A DNA stretch of 64,000 nt from an uncultured Prevotellaceae bacterium (GTDB lineage Bacteria > Bacteroidota > Bacteroidia > Bacteroidales > Bacteroidaceae), in contig CALDLA010000067.1 of the NCBI GenBank assembly GCA_937898415.1, positions 14,306 to 78,305 of the forward strand, given 5' to 3'. Of the stretch, positions 17,127-25,310 are shown piece by piece (position 1 is the first letter of the stretch; each line of letters starts with the position of its first letter). The notes below the pieces were generated by a model, which saw only the letters and a program-made list of their open reading frames with translations, had not been told where the DNA came from and searched no databases. The position numbers were made by a program, and so were the translations under genes.

Positions 17127-18532
17127 TGCTTAGTGGACATGAATTGATTAAAGCTTTCGCGGTCGCCCGTCAGCAGATAGTAGGCCAGCAGATATTGATA
17201 GGCCAAGCGATTATCCTTGTTACTGAAGTAGAGATCCTGTAACATCTCGGGCGTCACATGGTCGCTGAAGTAGAAGTCGTCCTTATAGGCCATCTGGCGC
17301 AGACGTCCGTATTCGGGATGACGGGCTATCGCCTCTTCATCGCCCAGCAGCGGCAGGGTCTCGTCGGCCCAGTCGCTATAGAAGAGTGTCTTCTGCAGGG
17401 CCGCGAGATATTTGCGGGCCACTTCATAGTTGCCGTTGATGAGGTTGGTCTGGGCCAGTCGTTTGTAGCACCGGCCACTCTTCTGGAAGTCGAGAATGGC
17501 TTCCTGCGCCTCGAATACCGTTCGCTGGGCGACGTTGATCATACCCAACTGATAGAACACCTCGGCGGTAGGCAAGGGACTGGTGGCGTCCTCCTTAACA
17601 TCGGGCACCAGACCGGCAATGCCGTTCTGGTTATAATTGGACAGTTGCTCCAAGAGCACGCCGTGCATCGCCAAGGCCAGATTCTGTACCGTCACACCTA
17701 TTTGATTATTAGGCTTTTCGTCGTTGATAGTCTCCAGGATGCGGTTCCACTGCTGGTGGCGGGCCATGAAATCGTATTGCATCACGCGCTCGGCTTTGAA
17801 GTTGGCATTCGTCCAGACGAGATAACCCATGACGACAGCCACCAGAAGTGAAGTGAGAAGTGAGAAGCGGGAAGTGAGAAACTTCCAGCGTCCAGCTGGT
17901 AGCAAGCGGGATGTGAATGCGAGGACGAAGACCGACAACGTTGCGCCCCAAAGCAGCCATGGGAATTGTGCCGGATAGCGATGGTAATGGATGCCTGACC
18001 ACAGACCGTCAATCGGAATCGGGAAGCAGACGGGACCCACCGCCCAATAGAGCAAGGGAATAGCGGCAATCAGCAGGATGCGACGCGTCCACCCGCTTGT
18101 CAACTTAACAATGCACCAAACGATGAGCAGTGTAAGCAGGACAGCCCAGACACCACCCAACAGCGCATTCTCGTCGAGCAGGAAGAGCCAGAGCAGGAAC
18201 GAAGGCACGAAACTCAGTCCGTAGAAAAAGGGAAGAGGGAAGAGGGAAGAGGAAAGAGTGAAGAGCCGGAACGTCAGTAACTGCACCGCCGAGAGCAGCA
18301 GCGCAATGATCAACGCTCCCACCCAGGCAAAAAGGAAGAACTGTGTACAGAAACGTCCCAATAAGTCGGCGATGCCTCCGGGCTGCTTCACCATCTCGCA
18401 CACATAAGAGCCGTCAAAGAGGAAAAGCTGGAACTGCTCCTGATAATGCAGATGATGAGGATAGAGCAGTCCGAAAAAGAGGAGGACCGCCACTCCGAAC
18501 AAACTATTTATCAAACACTTTGCTAAACTCAT
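17123..18532 (-). CDS. DUF6057-like multi-pass membrane protein (copy B, shorter)
   Basis: A 469-residue protein with about nine or ten hydrophobic helices in the first 250 residues, then a soluble helical tail with TPR-like character (about 255-469). It resembles the uncharacterised family I know as DUF6057. It lacks roughly the last 90 residues of the paralog at 20.0-21.8 kb. The start overlaps the preceding propeller gene by 29 bp, and its stop overlaps the next start by 4 bp. The ATG at 18532 is chosen over a GTG two codons upstream. Two membrane-proximal segments are encoded by short degenerate tandem repeats (17844-17882 and 18225-18267). The function is unknown. Confidence 0.75.
   Translation of the reverse strand: MSLAKCLINSLFGVAVLLFFGLLYPHHLHYQEQFQLFLFDGSYVCEMVKQPGGIADLLGRFCTQFFLFAWVGALIIALLLSAVQLLTFRLFTLSSSLFPLPFFYGLSFVPSFLLWLFLLDENALLGGVWAVLLTLLIVWCIVKLTSGWTRRILLIAAIPLLYWAVGPVCFPIPIDGLWSGIHYHRYPAQFPWLLWGATLSVFVLAFTSRLLPAGRWKFLTSRFSLLTSLLVAVVMGYLVWTNANFKAERVMQYDFMARHQQWNRILETINDEKPNNQIGVTVQNLALAMHGVLLEQLSNYNQNGIAGLVPDVKEDATSPLPTAEVFYQLGMINVAQRTVFEAQEAILDFQKSGRCYKRLAQTNLINGNYEVARKYLAALQKTLFYSDWADETLPLLGDEEAIARHPEYGRLRQMAYKDDFYFSDHVTPEMLQDLYFSNKDNRLAYQYLLAYYLLTGDRESFNQFMSTKQ
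17844..17882. repeat. Degenerate GAAGTGA-type tandem repeat within DUF6057-like gene
   Basis: Units of about 7 nt (GAAGTGA, GAAGCGG) are repeated five to six times and encode the segment around LTSRFSLLTSLL. Confidence 0.7.
18225..18267. repeat. Degenerate GGAAGAG-type tandem repeat within DUF6057-like gene
   Basis: Units of GGAAGAG and variants, in frame, encode a stretch around LFTLSSSLFPLPF in a membrane region. Confidence 0.7.
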
Positions 18533-20018
18533 TGACACTGATTTTAACGGGTTCCACCATGAACTCCGGACGGTTATAACTCTTCAGGAGGAACGTGTTA
18601 TACTCGGGATCCTCCTGCGGCAGCATAAACGCCTTTTCCACTTTTCCGTTGTTGAAATAGGAGAAATAGACCCGGCAGTAGTTGCCGTCATCGCGACGAC
18701 TGGCTACCATGATCCAATGCCCGTTACTCGACCACGAAGGATAGCTGTCCGGCCGACCTTCGCTGTTCAGTTTGGTCAGGTCGAGGAAAGACGGAGACGA
18801 TTGGTGCTCACCATCGCCTACCTGGTCAAGCGACATACAGACGATATCGCCATCATTGTGTCTGATATGGAAACAGCCGTACTGTCCCTGGGCAAACAGC
18901 AGATAGCGCCCATCGGGGCTGACGCGTGGTAGGGTGGCACTCTTGTCATTCGAGGCGGCATCGTAGACAAGTTCCTCATCGCCAAATGCATGCGATGACA
19001 AGTCGAACGAACGCCGGTAGAGGTTGTACTGTACTTTCGGGTAGGTGGTACGGATGTCCTTGTCGCGCATTTCTTCAGGCAGCGGCACTGACTTACAGTA
19101 ATAGAGGTATTTGCCGTCGGGCGACCAGGTGGGATACACCTCCAGCAGCGTGGAATCATTGCTGACGACACTCACCGAGTCGGTCACCACATCATAGAGA
19201 ATCAGGTCGCTGGCAAGATCATAGACCTCAATCTTGTTGGGATTCAGCGTGTGGAATCCCTGTCGCGTCAGGTTGGTGGAGAAGGCTACCAGCTTGGCAG
19301 TAGGATGCCATGAAGGATAGACACCGGAGGAGATGGTATAGTCGCGCTTAAGGTTGACCTTCGAAATCTTTCCGTCGTTCACAATGACAGTACCGCTATT
19401 AGCGAGTCGCACATGGAAGAGCATATTGTCGGTCTTGTAGTTCTGATAGCTGTGGCAGTTAATACACTGGCCTATCTTGCGGTTGTTCATGGTAATCTCA
19501 TTGTTGAATATCTGTGTTTCCTCGAATGTGGTAAGGTTGCGCTGGGCGATTTCCATGAAGGTCCATGCGACATACGACGGTTCGATGAGGCGATACGACA
19601 GGTATTCGTCGATGGGTTCTTCAGCTACACGTATTTCGAACGGATTGAACGACAACCATTCATCCGTCTTCCGTCCCCAGACCTCCACCTTCAGGCACTT
19701 GCCCTTCGAGGCATGGAGCAGGGCGTGCCATTCCGACTCAGGAATCTGCACCTTCACCCCGCTACCGTAGGTCTGCTGCCGGCCATCAGGCATAGTGATA
19801 CGAGCCACACACTCATCGTACTGATCGGCAGGGAGCATGAAGTTGAGCGGTGCAATATTGTAAGGCACGGTGACATCGCAATAATCGGGAAAGATAGCAG
19901 GCTGACAATTCGCCTCCTTGGATGAAGAAGGGACTGCGGGATGATTCACACACGATGACAGGAGCAGCATGGCAACAGCCAGGAACTGGAGACAGGGATG
20001 GATATGTTGTATTTTCAT
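18504..20018 (-). CDS. PD40-type beta-propeller lipoprotein with CxxCH motif (copy A)
   Basis: A 504-residue lipoprotein (lipobox LLSSC, Cys23), paralogous to the protein at 15.6-17.1 kb along its whole length. Shared landmarks are FPDYCDVTVPYNIAPL, YRLIEPSYVAW, the single CINCHS motif (185-190) and propeller strands such as YPSWHPTAKLVAFS, YPTWSPDGKYLYY and LPRVSPDGRYLLF. The C-terminal FMLPQEDPEYN segment is also conserved. The CxxCH could bind haem c or another metal. The ATG at 20018 opens the signal peptide, 7 bp after the stop of the upstream membrane-protein gene. The function is unknown. Confidence 0.8.
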   Translation of the reverse strand: MKIQHIHPCLQFLAVAMLLLSSCVNHPAVPSSSKEANCQPAIFPDYCDVTVPYNIAPLNFMLPADQYDECVARITMPDGRQQTYGSGVKVQIPESEWHALLHASKGKCLKVEVWGRKTDEWLSFNPFEIRVAEEPIDEYLSYRLIEPSYVAWTFMEIAQRNLTTFEETQIFNNEITMNNRKIGQCINCHSYQNYKTDNMLFHVRLANSGTVIVNDGKISKVNLKRDYTISSGVYPSWHPTAKLVAFSTNLTRQGFHTLNPNKIEVYDLASDLILYDVVTDSVSVVSNDSTLLEVYPTWSPDGKYLYYCKSVPLPEEMRDKDIRTTYPKVQYNLYRRSFDLSSHAFGDEELVYDAASNDKSATLPRVSPDGRYLLFAQGQYGCFHIRHNDGDIVCMSLDQVGDGEHQSSPSFLDLTKLNSEGRPDSYPSWSSNGHWIMVASRRDDGNYCRVYFSYFNNGKVEKAFMLPQEDPEYNTFLLKSYNRPEFMVEPVKISVNEFSKVFDK

Positions 20019-20025
20019 TGTTTTC

Positions 20026-21804
20026 TTACGATTGAACCTCATGACCGAAATTGCCATTATTTATCACATAAATCTTTCTTCCGAAAATGTTGTACCACCA
20101 GTAGGTGTCTCCCCATTCGTTACGCATTCTCTCGCCGACATCCTTAAGGTTCTCACCGGGCTTTGCCAGTTTTTGCAGGGTATCCCAGAACTTCATGTAG
20201 CGGTCATAGATGGTCTGCTGGACGGGAATCATCATGCGCTTCTTTTCTGGAGCCTTATCCATGAATAATATATAGGCCTCCTGTGCATGAAGGGGGAATT
20301 CTTCGTCCGCATGTGTCTTCACATAGGTGCGCAGCGATGGCCAGAAGCGGCGTGAGTCGCAGCGTAGCATGGAATAGAACAGCACCTGTTCCGAAGCCAC
20401 CTTACTGACGGAATCAGACCAGAGGCTGATGGTGTTGACAATATAACTGTCGCTGTTCTCTACTCCGGTGAGTTCGTCTGGGTAGGCTTTCTCCAGTTCT
20501 TTTACCTTTTCCGTGACCGGAGCCGGCTGCCAATTGCCATAAAACGGAAGATGGTGCAATAGTGTCGTGTAGCGTTCCATCAGTTCCTTGTCACCCTTGG
20601 CAAGGGCACAGCGGGCAAGCACTTTCAGATAGAAAGGTGAGAAGCCTGCCTGTATGGAATTCTCGAAATTCAGGCGGATGGCTTCATTCATCATGCCGTA
20701 GTTATAGTAGACCAGTGGCGATGCAATGTCCAGAAGGCTGACATGGAGCGAGTCGGGATTGGTGATGTTCTCACCGTCGTTGCCCAACTTGAACGAACGG
20801 TCAAGAAGTCCACCCTCGTTCATTAGGGCTATGTTCTTGAGGAATACCATCGTGGTAGTTGGCTTCTTGGCCGTTTCTGCCACCTGTAGGACTTCCTTCC
20901 AGTTATCGGCTTCGGCATAGCGCACCATGCGCATTTCGTCGATATAGTTCTGGTCGCGGTACATGAGCGACATGGTAAAAATAATACCAGCAACGGCACA
21001 CAGCACCGGAATATATACTTTAGCCAAATATCGTCCACCCAGCGAAATGAGTAGAGAGACAGCACCTAGCACCCAGAAGGGAATGGAAAGATGCTCGGTC
21101 TTGTCGCTTGGCGTTATGAAACGGGGCAGGCCCGCCAGCATGACATCGTCGGACTTCAGATTCGAATAAAATTGCGTATGCCAGATAGCGGCAGTAAAGA
21201 GAAGCAGGACAATGCCTAAAAGCTCACGCCACGTAGGTTTTTCGGTAATCACCAAACAGAGTACGAAAAGCAAGGCAAACCACCCTAACACCGGATAGAG
21301 GCAAAAGGCCAGCAGATACCAGACAAGGTGCCATTTACGGGGAGTCTGGCGGGCTGCCCACAAGAGCAGCAGCATGACGAGATAACCTACCGACTGTGAG
21401 AACCAATAGCCCCGGATGGTGGAGACATAGACCCAATAGCCAAGATCGACCACCGATGTGAGCAGACAGGCTATAGGCAAGAGCATCAGCGCGGAGGCAC
21501 TGGACTTTAACCGGAATGCCTTAGTACCCACCAAGAAGATGAGTGACCAGATAGCTATTATTACACCTGCACCTAAGGCTGGATGACAAAAGAGCTGTGT
21601 GAGCCAGGCACCCACATACTGCATCAGGCCGAAGGGCTTCTGAAGAAGCGCATGGAAGAAGGGGGCTCCGTAGAGGAACTCAGAACGGTCGTGTGCCGTA
21701 TAAAGCACCTCCTGATTAATATATAATAGGTATATGGCAAATGAAATGAAAGCCAACAGGCTTACATAAAGAACAGTTCCGGATAGTTTGCTGTTGTTTT
21801 TCAT
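20026..21804 (-). CDS. DUF6057-like multi-pass membrane protein (copy A, full length)
   Basis: A 592-residue protein with about ten hydrophobic helices (first near 9-27, last near 255-280) and a C-terminal soluble helical region of about 300 residues with TPR-like helix pairs. It is the full-length version of the protein at 17.1-18.5 kb; it continues about 90 residues further and ends with a WGDTYWWYNIFG segment. The ATG at 21804 lies 10 bp after the ATPase stop codon. The pairing with a CxxCH lipoprotein occurs twice in this operon, suggesting that the two products work together at the envelope. The role is unknown. Confidence 0.75.
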   Translation of the reverse strand: MKNNSKLSGTVLYVSLLAFISFAIYLLYINQEVLYTAHDRSEFLYGAPFFHALLQKPFGLMQYVGAWLTQLFCHPALGAGVIIAIWSLIFLVGTKAFRLKSSASALMLLPIACLLTSVVDLGYWVYVSTIRGYWFSQSVGYLVMLLLLWAARQTPRKWHLVWYLLAFCLYPVLGWFALLFVLCLVITEKPTWRELLGIVLLLFTAAIWHTQFYSNLKSDDVMLAGLPRFITPSDKTEHLSIPFWVLGAVSLLISLGGRYLAKVYIPVLCAVAGIIFTMSLMYRDQNYIDEMRMVRYAEADNWKEVLQVAETAKKPTTTMVFLKNIALMNEGGLLDRSFKLGNDGENITNPDSLHVSLLDIASPLVYYNYGMMNEAIRLNFENSIQAGFSPFYLKVLARCALAKGDKELMERYTTLLHHLPFYGNWQPAPVTEKVKELEKAYPDELTGVENSDSYIVNTISLWSDSVSKVASEQVLFYSMLRCDSRRFWPSLRTYVKTHADEEFPLHAQEAYILFMDKAPEKKRMMIPVQQTIYDRYMKFWDTLQKLAKPGENLKDVGERMRNEWGDTYWWYNIFGRKIYVINNGNFGHEVQS

Positions 21805-21814
21805 TTTTCCTTCA

Positions 21815-22942
21815 TTAAAAGTATTCCTGGGCAAACCAAAGTTTATAGACAGGATCCACAAATACCAGTTTCCCCCTCTGTTTTTCGACAATATCCTTGT
21901 TCTGCAACAACTTCTTATTCTTACTGATTGTATTTGGGCTGCCAAGGCTATATCTGCTTTTGGTCTCAGCTGATGCCAACTGCTGCACCCCGTCCTTAAT
22001 AGCACGCAACATTTCTATCTGGCTTGGCGGTAAAGTTTCAGTATCGCTTTGAAACATAGGCGAATTAGTGTTTAACAGCTGATGCAAGCCATACTCGAAC
22101 GATTGCTCAGTAACCTCAGAAGAGGTCGCGTTCCATATAAAATAGCACAACTGCTGCAGATACCAAGAATGGCATTCCACCACATCGCATATCCGCTCAG
22201 CAAAAGACGCTGTGATTAGCTTTCCCGATTTCCGAAAAGTATCCACAATAAAAGGCACCCACTCCGTTTTTGAAATTTTTTGAAGAAACAACATTTGCCC
22301 AAACCTGTAGAAAGGAGAATTGGAATTGTTAAAAATGTCCATCATCATGTGCCGCTTACTACCATACAGACAATACGAAACGTGTTGTTGCTGCTGCCAG
22401 GCCGAGCGCATCTTCCCTTCCATGTTCTTGTATTCTGGCAAATTGGCCAATTGCTGGAACTCGTCTATGCAGACGATAATCTGTATTTTCTTGTTGACGG
22501 CAAGGGTCTCTGGAAGACGCAAGATGTCCATCTTGTCTTGCTCCTGTGGTATAAACTTCACATCGAAAGCCATAAAGTCAGTAACATTATCCTTTATGAC
22601 CACTTGGGGAACAACCCCCGTCAAGAACTTCTTGGCATCCTGAACGCGCTTCTCAAACTTGCTTGATGCACATGCAATCACCTGACTGGCAAATGTACGG
22701 TAAAATTCTGCCTCAGAGCCTATGCTGAAAGCATCAATATAGCATACTCGTACATTGGCATTTTCCTCCATCAATTCGTCCATGGCGACCTTTACCAACG
22801 ATGACTTACCCCAACGGCGAGGGGATACCAGCATCACATTGATATGGGAAGAAAGGAAGCCTTTTAGCTGCGCCCTGTCTTCCACTCTGTTTACAAAATT
22901 CTCCTTTGTTGCCAGTTTGCCATATTGAAATGGTGCATTCAT
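21815..22942 (-). CDS. AAA-type ATPase (ATPase_2/archaeal-ATPase-like)
   Basis: A 375-residue P-loop ATPase with Walker A SPRRWGKSS (40-48) and a Walker B-like IIVCIDEFQQL segment. It ends in a winged-helix-like C-terminal region (LGSPNTISKNKKLLQNKDIV). Stand-alone ATPases of this family are frequent in Bacteroidota and mostly uncharacterised. It directly precedes the duplicated membrane/propeller operon with 10 bp spacing, so it may be transcribed with it. A perfect 11-bp inverted repeat upstream suggests its own operator. Any functional link to the downstream genes is inference. Confidence 0.82.
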   Translation of the reverse strand: MNAPFQYGKLATKENFVNRVEDRAQLKGFLSSHINVMLVSPRRWGKSSLVKVAMDELMEENANVRVCYIDAFSIGSEAEFYRTFASQVIACASSKFEKRVQDAKKFLTGVVPQVVIKDNVTDFMAFDVKFIPQEQDKMDILRLPETLAVNKKIQIIVCIDEFQQLANLPEYKNMEGKMRSAWQQQQHVSYCLYGSKRHMMMDIFNNSNSPFYRFGQMLFLQKISKTEWVPFIVDTFRKSGKLITASFAERICDVVECHSWYLQQLCYFIWNATSSEVTEQSFEYGLHQLLNTNSPMFQSDTETLPPSQIEMLRAIKDGVQQLASAETKSRYSLGSPNTISKNKKLLQNKDIVEKQRGKLVFVDPVYKLWFAQEYF

Positions 22943-22969
22943 ATTTGGTCATTTGATTGTTTGAGACTG

Positions 22970-22977
22970 CAAATATA
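22970..22977 (-). promoter_or_regulatory. -7 promoter element of the ATPase-led operon
   Basis: TATATTTG on the minus strand (TAnnTTTG), 28 bp upstream of the ATPase start. The usual -33 region falls within the adjacent inverted repeat. Confidence 0.55.
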
Positions 22978-22979
22978 CA

Positions 22980-23020
22980 AAAAAGTTACCAAACAGTAAG
23001 TTACTTAAAGGTAACTTTTT
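22980..23020. promoter_or_regulatory. 11-bp perfect inverted repeat, operator-like
   Basis: AAAAAGTTACC (22980-22990) and GGTAACTTTTT (23010-23020), separated by 19 bp, lie immediately upstream of the -7 element. Position and symmetry suit a dimeric regulator. Confidence 0.55.
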
Positions 23021-23041
23021 GTAATGATTAACATTCGTACT

Positions 23042-23077
23042 AAAAGAGGGTGAACCTATAAGGCGCACCCTCTTTTT
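23042..23077 (-). terminator. Bidirectional intrinsic terminator of the SUS operon
   Basis: A perfect 11-bp stem (AAAAGAGGGTG with CACCCTCTTTT) and 13-nt loop, with T-runs on both strands, 20 bp after the stop codon of the FISUMP-type gene. Confidence 0.9.
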
Positions 23078-23096
23078 ATAGTACTAACATCAAACT

Positions 23097-24146
23097 CTAT
23101 TTAGTTACGGGTCTGACAGAAATTCCGAAACTAGAACTCAGATTGTTGTAGATGCCGAGAGAATTATACTGTCCATGCTGGAAGATCAACATGTCAGGCA
23201 TGTTTTCAGAACTACTAACCGATCCCTTAGAGCCTTTGTACTGTTCTTCCATTGAAGGGAATTGATAAATACCCAAGATCTGACCAGTAGCATAATAGCC
23301 AGCATTTCCGTTTCCGTACCATTGGTTTCCGTAACGATAACCTGCAGCAGGCAAGTAGATACTCTTTCCATTGCAACGGCTGGTCAGTTTATATCCAGCA
23401 CCGGTAAATTCCCAATTACATGAGTCAACCAATTCCTGGAACTCCTCGACTGTCGGCATTCTCCAGTTGCTGCCCCAATTTGCAGTAGCCGGATCATGCT
23501 GAGCATCTTTCGCTATGTCATAAACAGGAGCACCTGAAATACTGGCACCAGAAGCATCTTTAAAATCGCCTTTCGTGCTTGCAAAATACTTAACCTCGGT
23601 AGATTCAATCAAGTTAGCGATGACATCATATTTTTCATTATCTACATTGACTAAGCAGTCCAAGGTTTTATCTTTGTACTCAGCTTTAAGAGAGTCAAAT
23701 ACGGCTTCTCTGATTGAATCGACTTTAGTCAGAGAGTACTCCGAGAGTGAATAGGTTTCCTTATATACACTGATTGTGTCATACAAGTATCCCACTTTCT
23801 CTGCACCTTTGTACATTTCAAACAAATCAGATGCTGACGTATAATCTTTTACGTCTGTATACGATGTCGAAGTGGTTGCCTGAACCTGAGTTCCTGTTAC
23901 ATCTCCCCATACGAAGAGAATACCATTGTCAGATTCTGAAGCGGCTCCAACATTCATATTAGCCCACTTGGTACCACTGGGGAGTCCCAAATCTACAGCC
24001 TGACCTACATTTTTGATACTACCTGTGTTTGCTACATATTGGGTATCGCATGTAGTTTCGCTAATCTCATCACTACAAGCCACAAATAGACTTGATGTAA
24101 CAAGCATGGCGATTGCGAGCTTATTAAATTTCATAAATCTTTTCAT
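23097..24146 (-). CDS. FISUMP-domain-like surface lipoprotein
   Basis: A 349-residue lipoprotein (lipobox near LFVACS). It carries the Fibrobacter-succinogenes-major-paralogous-domain pattern: VDLGLPSGTKWANMNVG near the N-terminus, then NWGSNWRMPTVEEFQELVD, YLPAAGYRYGN and a final FGISVRPV. Between the first motif and the rest lies an insertion of about 90 residues (YKGAEKVGYLYDTIS to YFASTKGDF) not typical of the family. Last gene of the SUS operon, so it may be a glycan-binding surface protein. An alternative ATG at 24134 is also possible. Confidence 0.75.
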   Translation of the reverse strand: MKRFMKFNKLAIAMLVTSSLFVACSDEISETTCDTQYVANTGSIKNVGQAVDLGLPSGTKWANMNVGAASESDNGILFVWGDVTGTQVQATTSTSYTDVKDYTSASDLFEMYKGAEKVGYLYDTISVYKETYSLSEYSLTKVDSIREAVFDSLKAEYKDKTLDCLVNVDNEKYDVIANLIESTEVKYFASTKGDFKDASGASISGAPVYDIAKDAQHDPATANWGSNWRMPTVEEFQELVDSCNWEFTGAGYKLTSRCNGKSIYLPAAGYRYGNQWYGNGNAGYYATGQILGIYQFPSMEEQYKGSKGSVSSSENMPDMLIFQHGQYNSLGIYNNLSSSFGISVRPVTK

Positions 24147-24184
24147 TATAACGGATGTTTTAATATTATACATATACGAACTTA

Positions 24185-25291
24185 TTACTCCTCATAGTAA
24201 ACAGTCTTGAGTGTCATAGAGCCATTATACAGCATGAGGTCAAGGTCACGACCTTCGCCACCCTTGGCGCACTCATCAGCCATTGTCTGAGTGATTGGAA
24301 GTTCGTTCAAGCCGTCCACCCACTTCACATGATCGTAATAGGTGTTACTCCACCAACCGTTCATGACCTTCAAGTCAAAATCGGGAGTTACATCAGATAC
24401 GTCAAAGATCAGAGTCTTCAGGCCAAAATAAACTTCATCAGGAATGGTGGGCAGATGTGCTCCTTCAGTTGAGCTGAAACGCATGGCAGCAGCATCCCAA
24501 GCTCCGGGCTTGAACGGCTCTTGCGGATTCTCTGCTTTATCTTCATCTGACCTATTAGGATCACCATAGATGTAGTACTTCACAAGCGGGTTAGAGATTT
24601 TTTCACACTTTACAGGGTATTCAGCAACCAACTTGGTACCGTCAGCACAAAGAGCAGTGAGAGTAATTGTATAATCAGTGGTAATATAATCACCATTCTC
24701 ATTCCAATTAACCTTCATTTTCTTTGATGCATAGTTTCCAATGGCTTCCTTACCAGCGAAATCCCACTTTGCATTGACAGGAGCAGAAGTTTGGCAGGTA
24801 ATAACGTTACCGAACTCACCTTCTTTGCCAGGAGCCACCTTAGAGCTATAGGTCTTGTAAATGGCTTTGACGTTGATGGTGTTCGTCTCAGTATCTGCGA
24901 TGTGCTTTATAACAATGTTCGGCAGGATACCGTTAGCAAACTTGTCACCAAGTTCGTACCTGTAGAATGAAGAACTTCTCAGAATTTTCTGAAAGTCCTC
25001 ACCAGCGAAGGAAATTCTCCAACAGGTGTCAGCAATGGTCTCGGCATCAAAGTAGATGGTGATACCCTCGCAGTCTTTAACATCAACATTTTCTGCCAAG
25101 ACAATGGGCGTTTCTTTGACAGCCGTATAGGTTTTCGGCCCCGCCACCGGAGCTACCTTGTCAACAATAACTGTGGACATCGCCTTGAGCTCGTCAACAG
25201 TGATGTGCCCGCCATTGTCGATTTTCTCATGAACGGGATCGCAGGCAAAAAACACACCTACTGCGGCAAATAACAAAAATATCTTTTTCAT
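24185..25291 (-). CDS. SusE-position surface lipoprotein, family not recognised
   Basis: A 368-residue lipoprotein (FFACDP, Cys17) immediately after susD, where SusE/SusF-type surface glycan-binding proteins usually lie. The sequence is beta-rich without enzyme motifs; a Trp-rich C-terminal stretch (KVMNGWWSNTYYDHVKW) could be a glycan-binding surface. No named domain is recognised. It lies 19 bp after the susD stop. Confidence 0.7.
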   Translation of the reverse strand: MKKIFLLFAAVGVFFACDPVHEKIDNGGHITVDELKAMSTVIVDKVAPVAGPKTYTAVKETPIVLAENVDVKDCEGITIYFDAETIADTCWRISFAGEDFQKILRSSSFYRYELGDKFANGILPNIVIKHIADTETNTINVKAIYKTYSSKVAPGKEGEFGNVITCQTSAPVNAKWDFAGKEAIGNYASKKMKVNWNENGDYITTDYTITLTALCADGTKLVAEYPVKCEKISNPLVKYYIYGDPNRSDEDKAENPQEPFKPGAWDAAAMRFSSTEGAHLPTIPDEVYFGLKTLIFDVSDVTPDFDLKVMNGWWSNTYYDHVKWVDGLNELPITQTMADECAKGGEGRDLDLMLYNGSMTLKTVYYEE

Positions 25292-25310
25292 ATTGTTTCA
25301 GTTAATAGAA

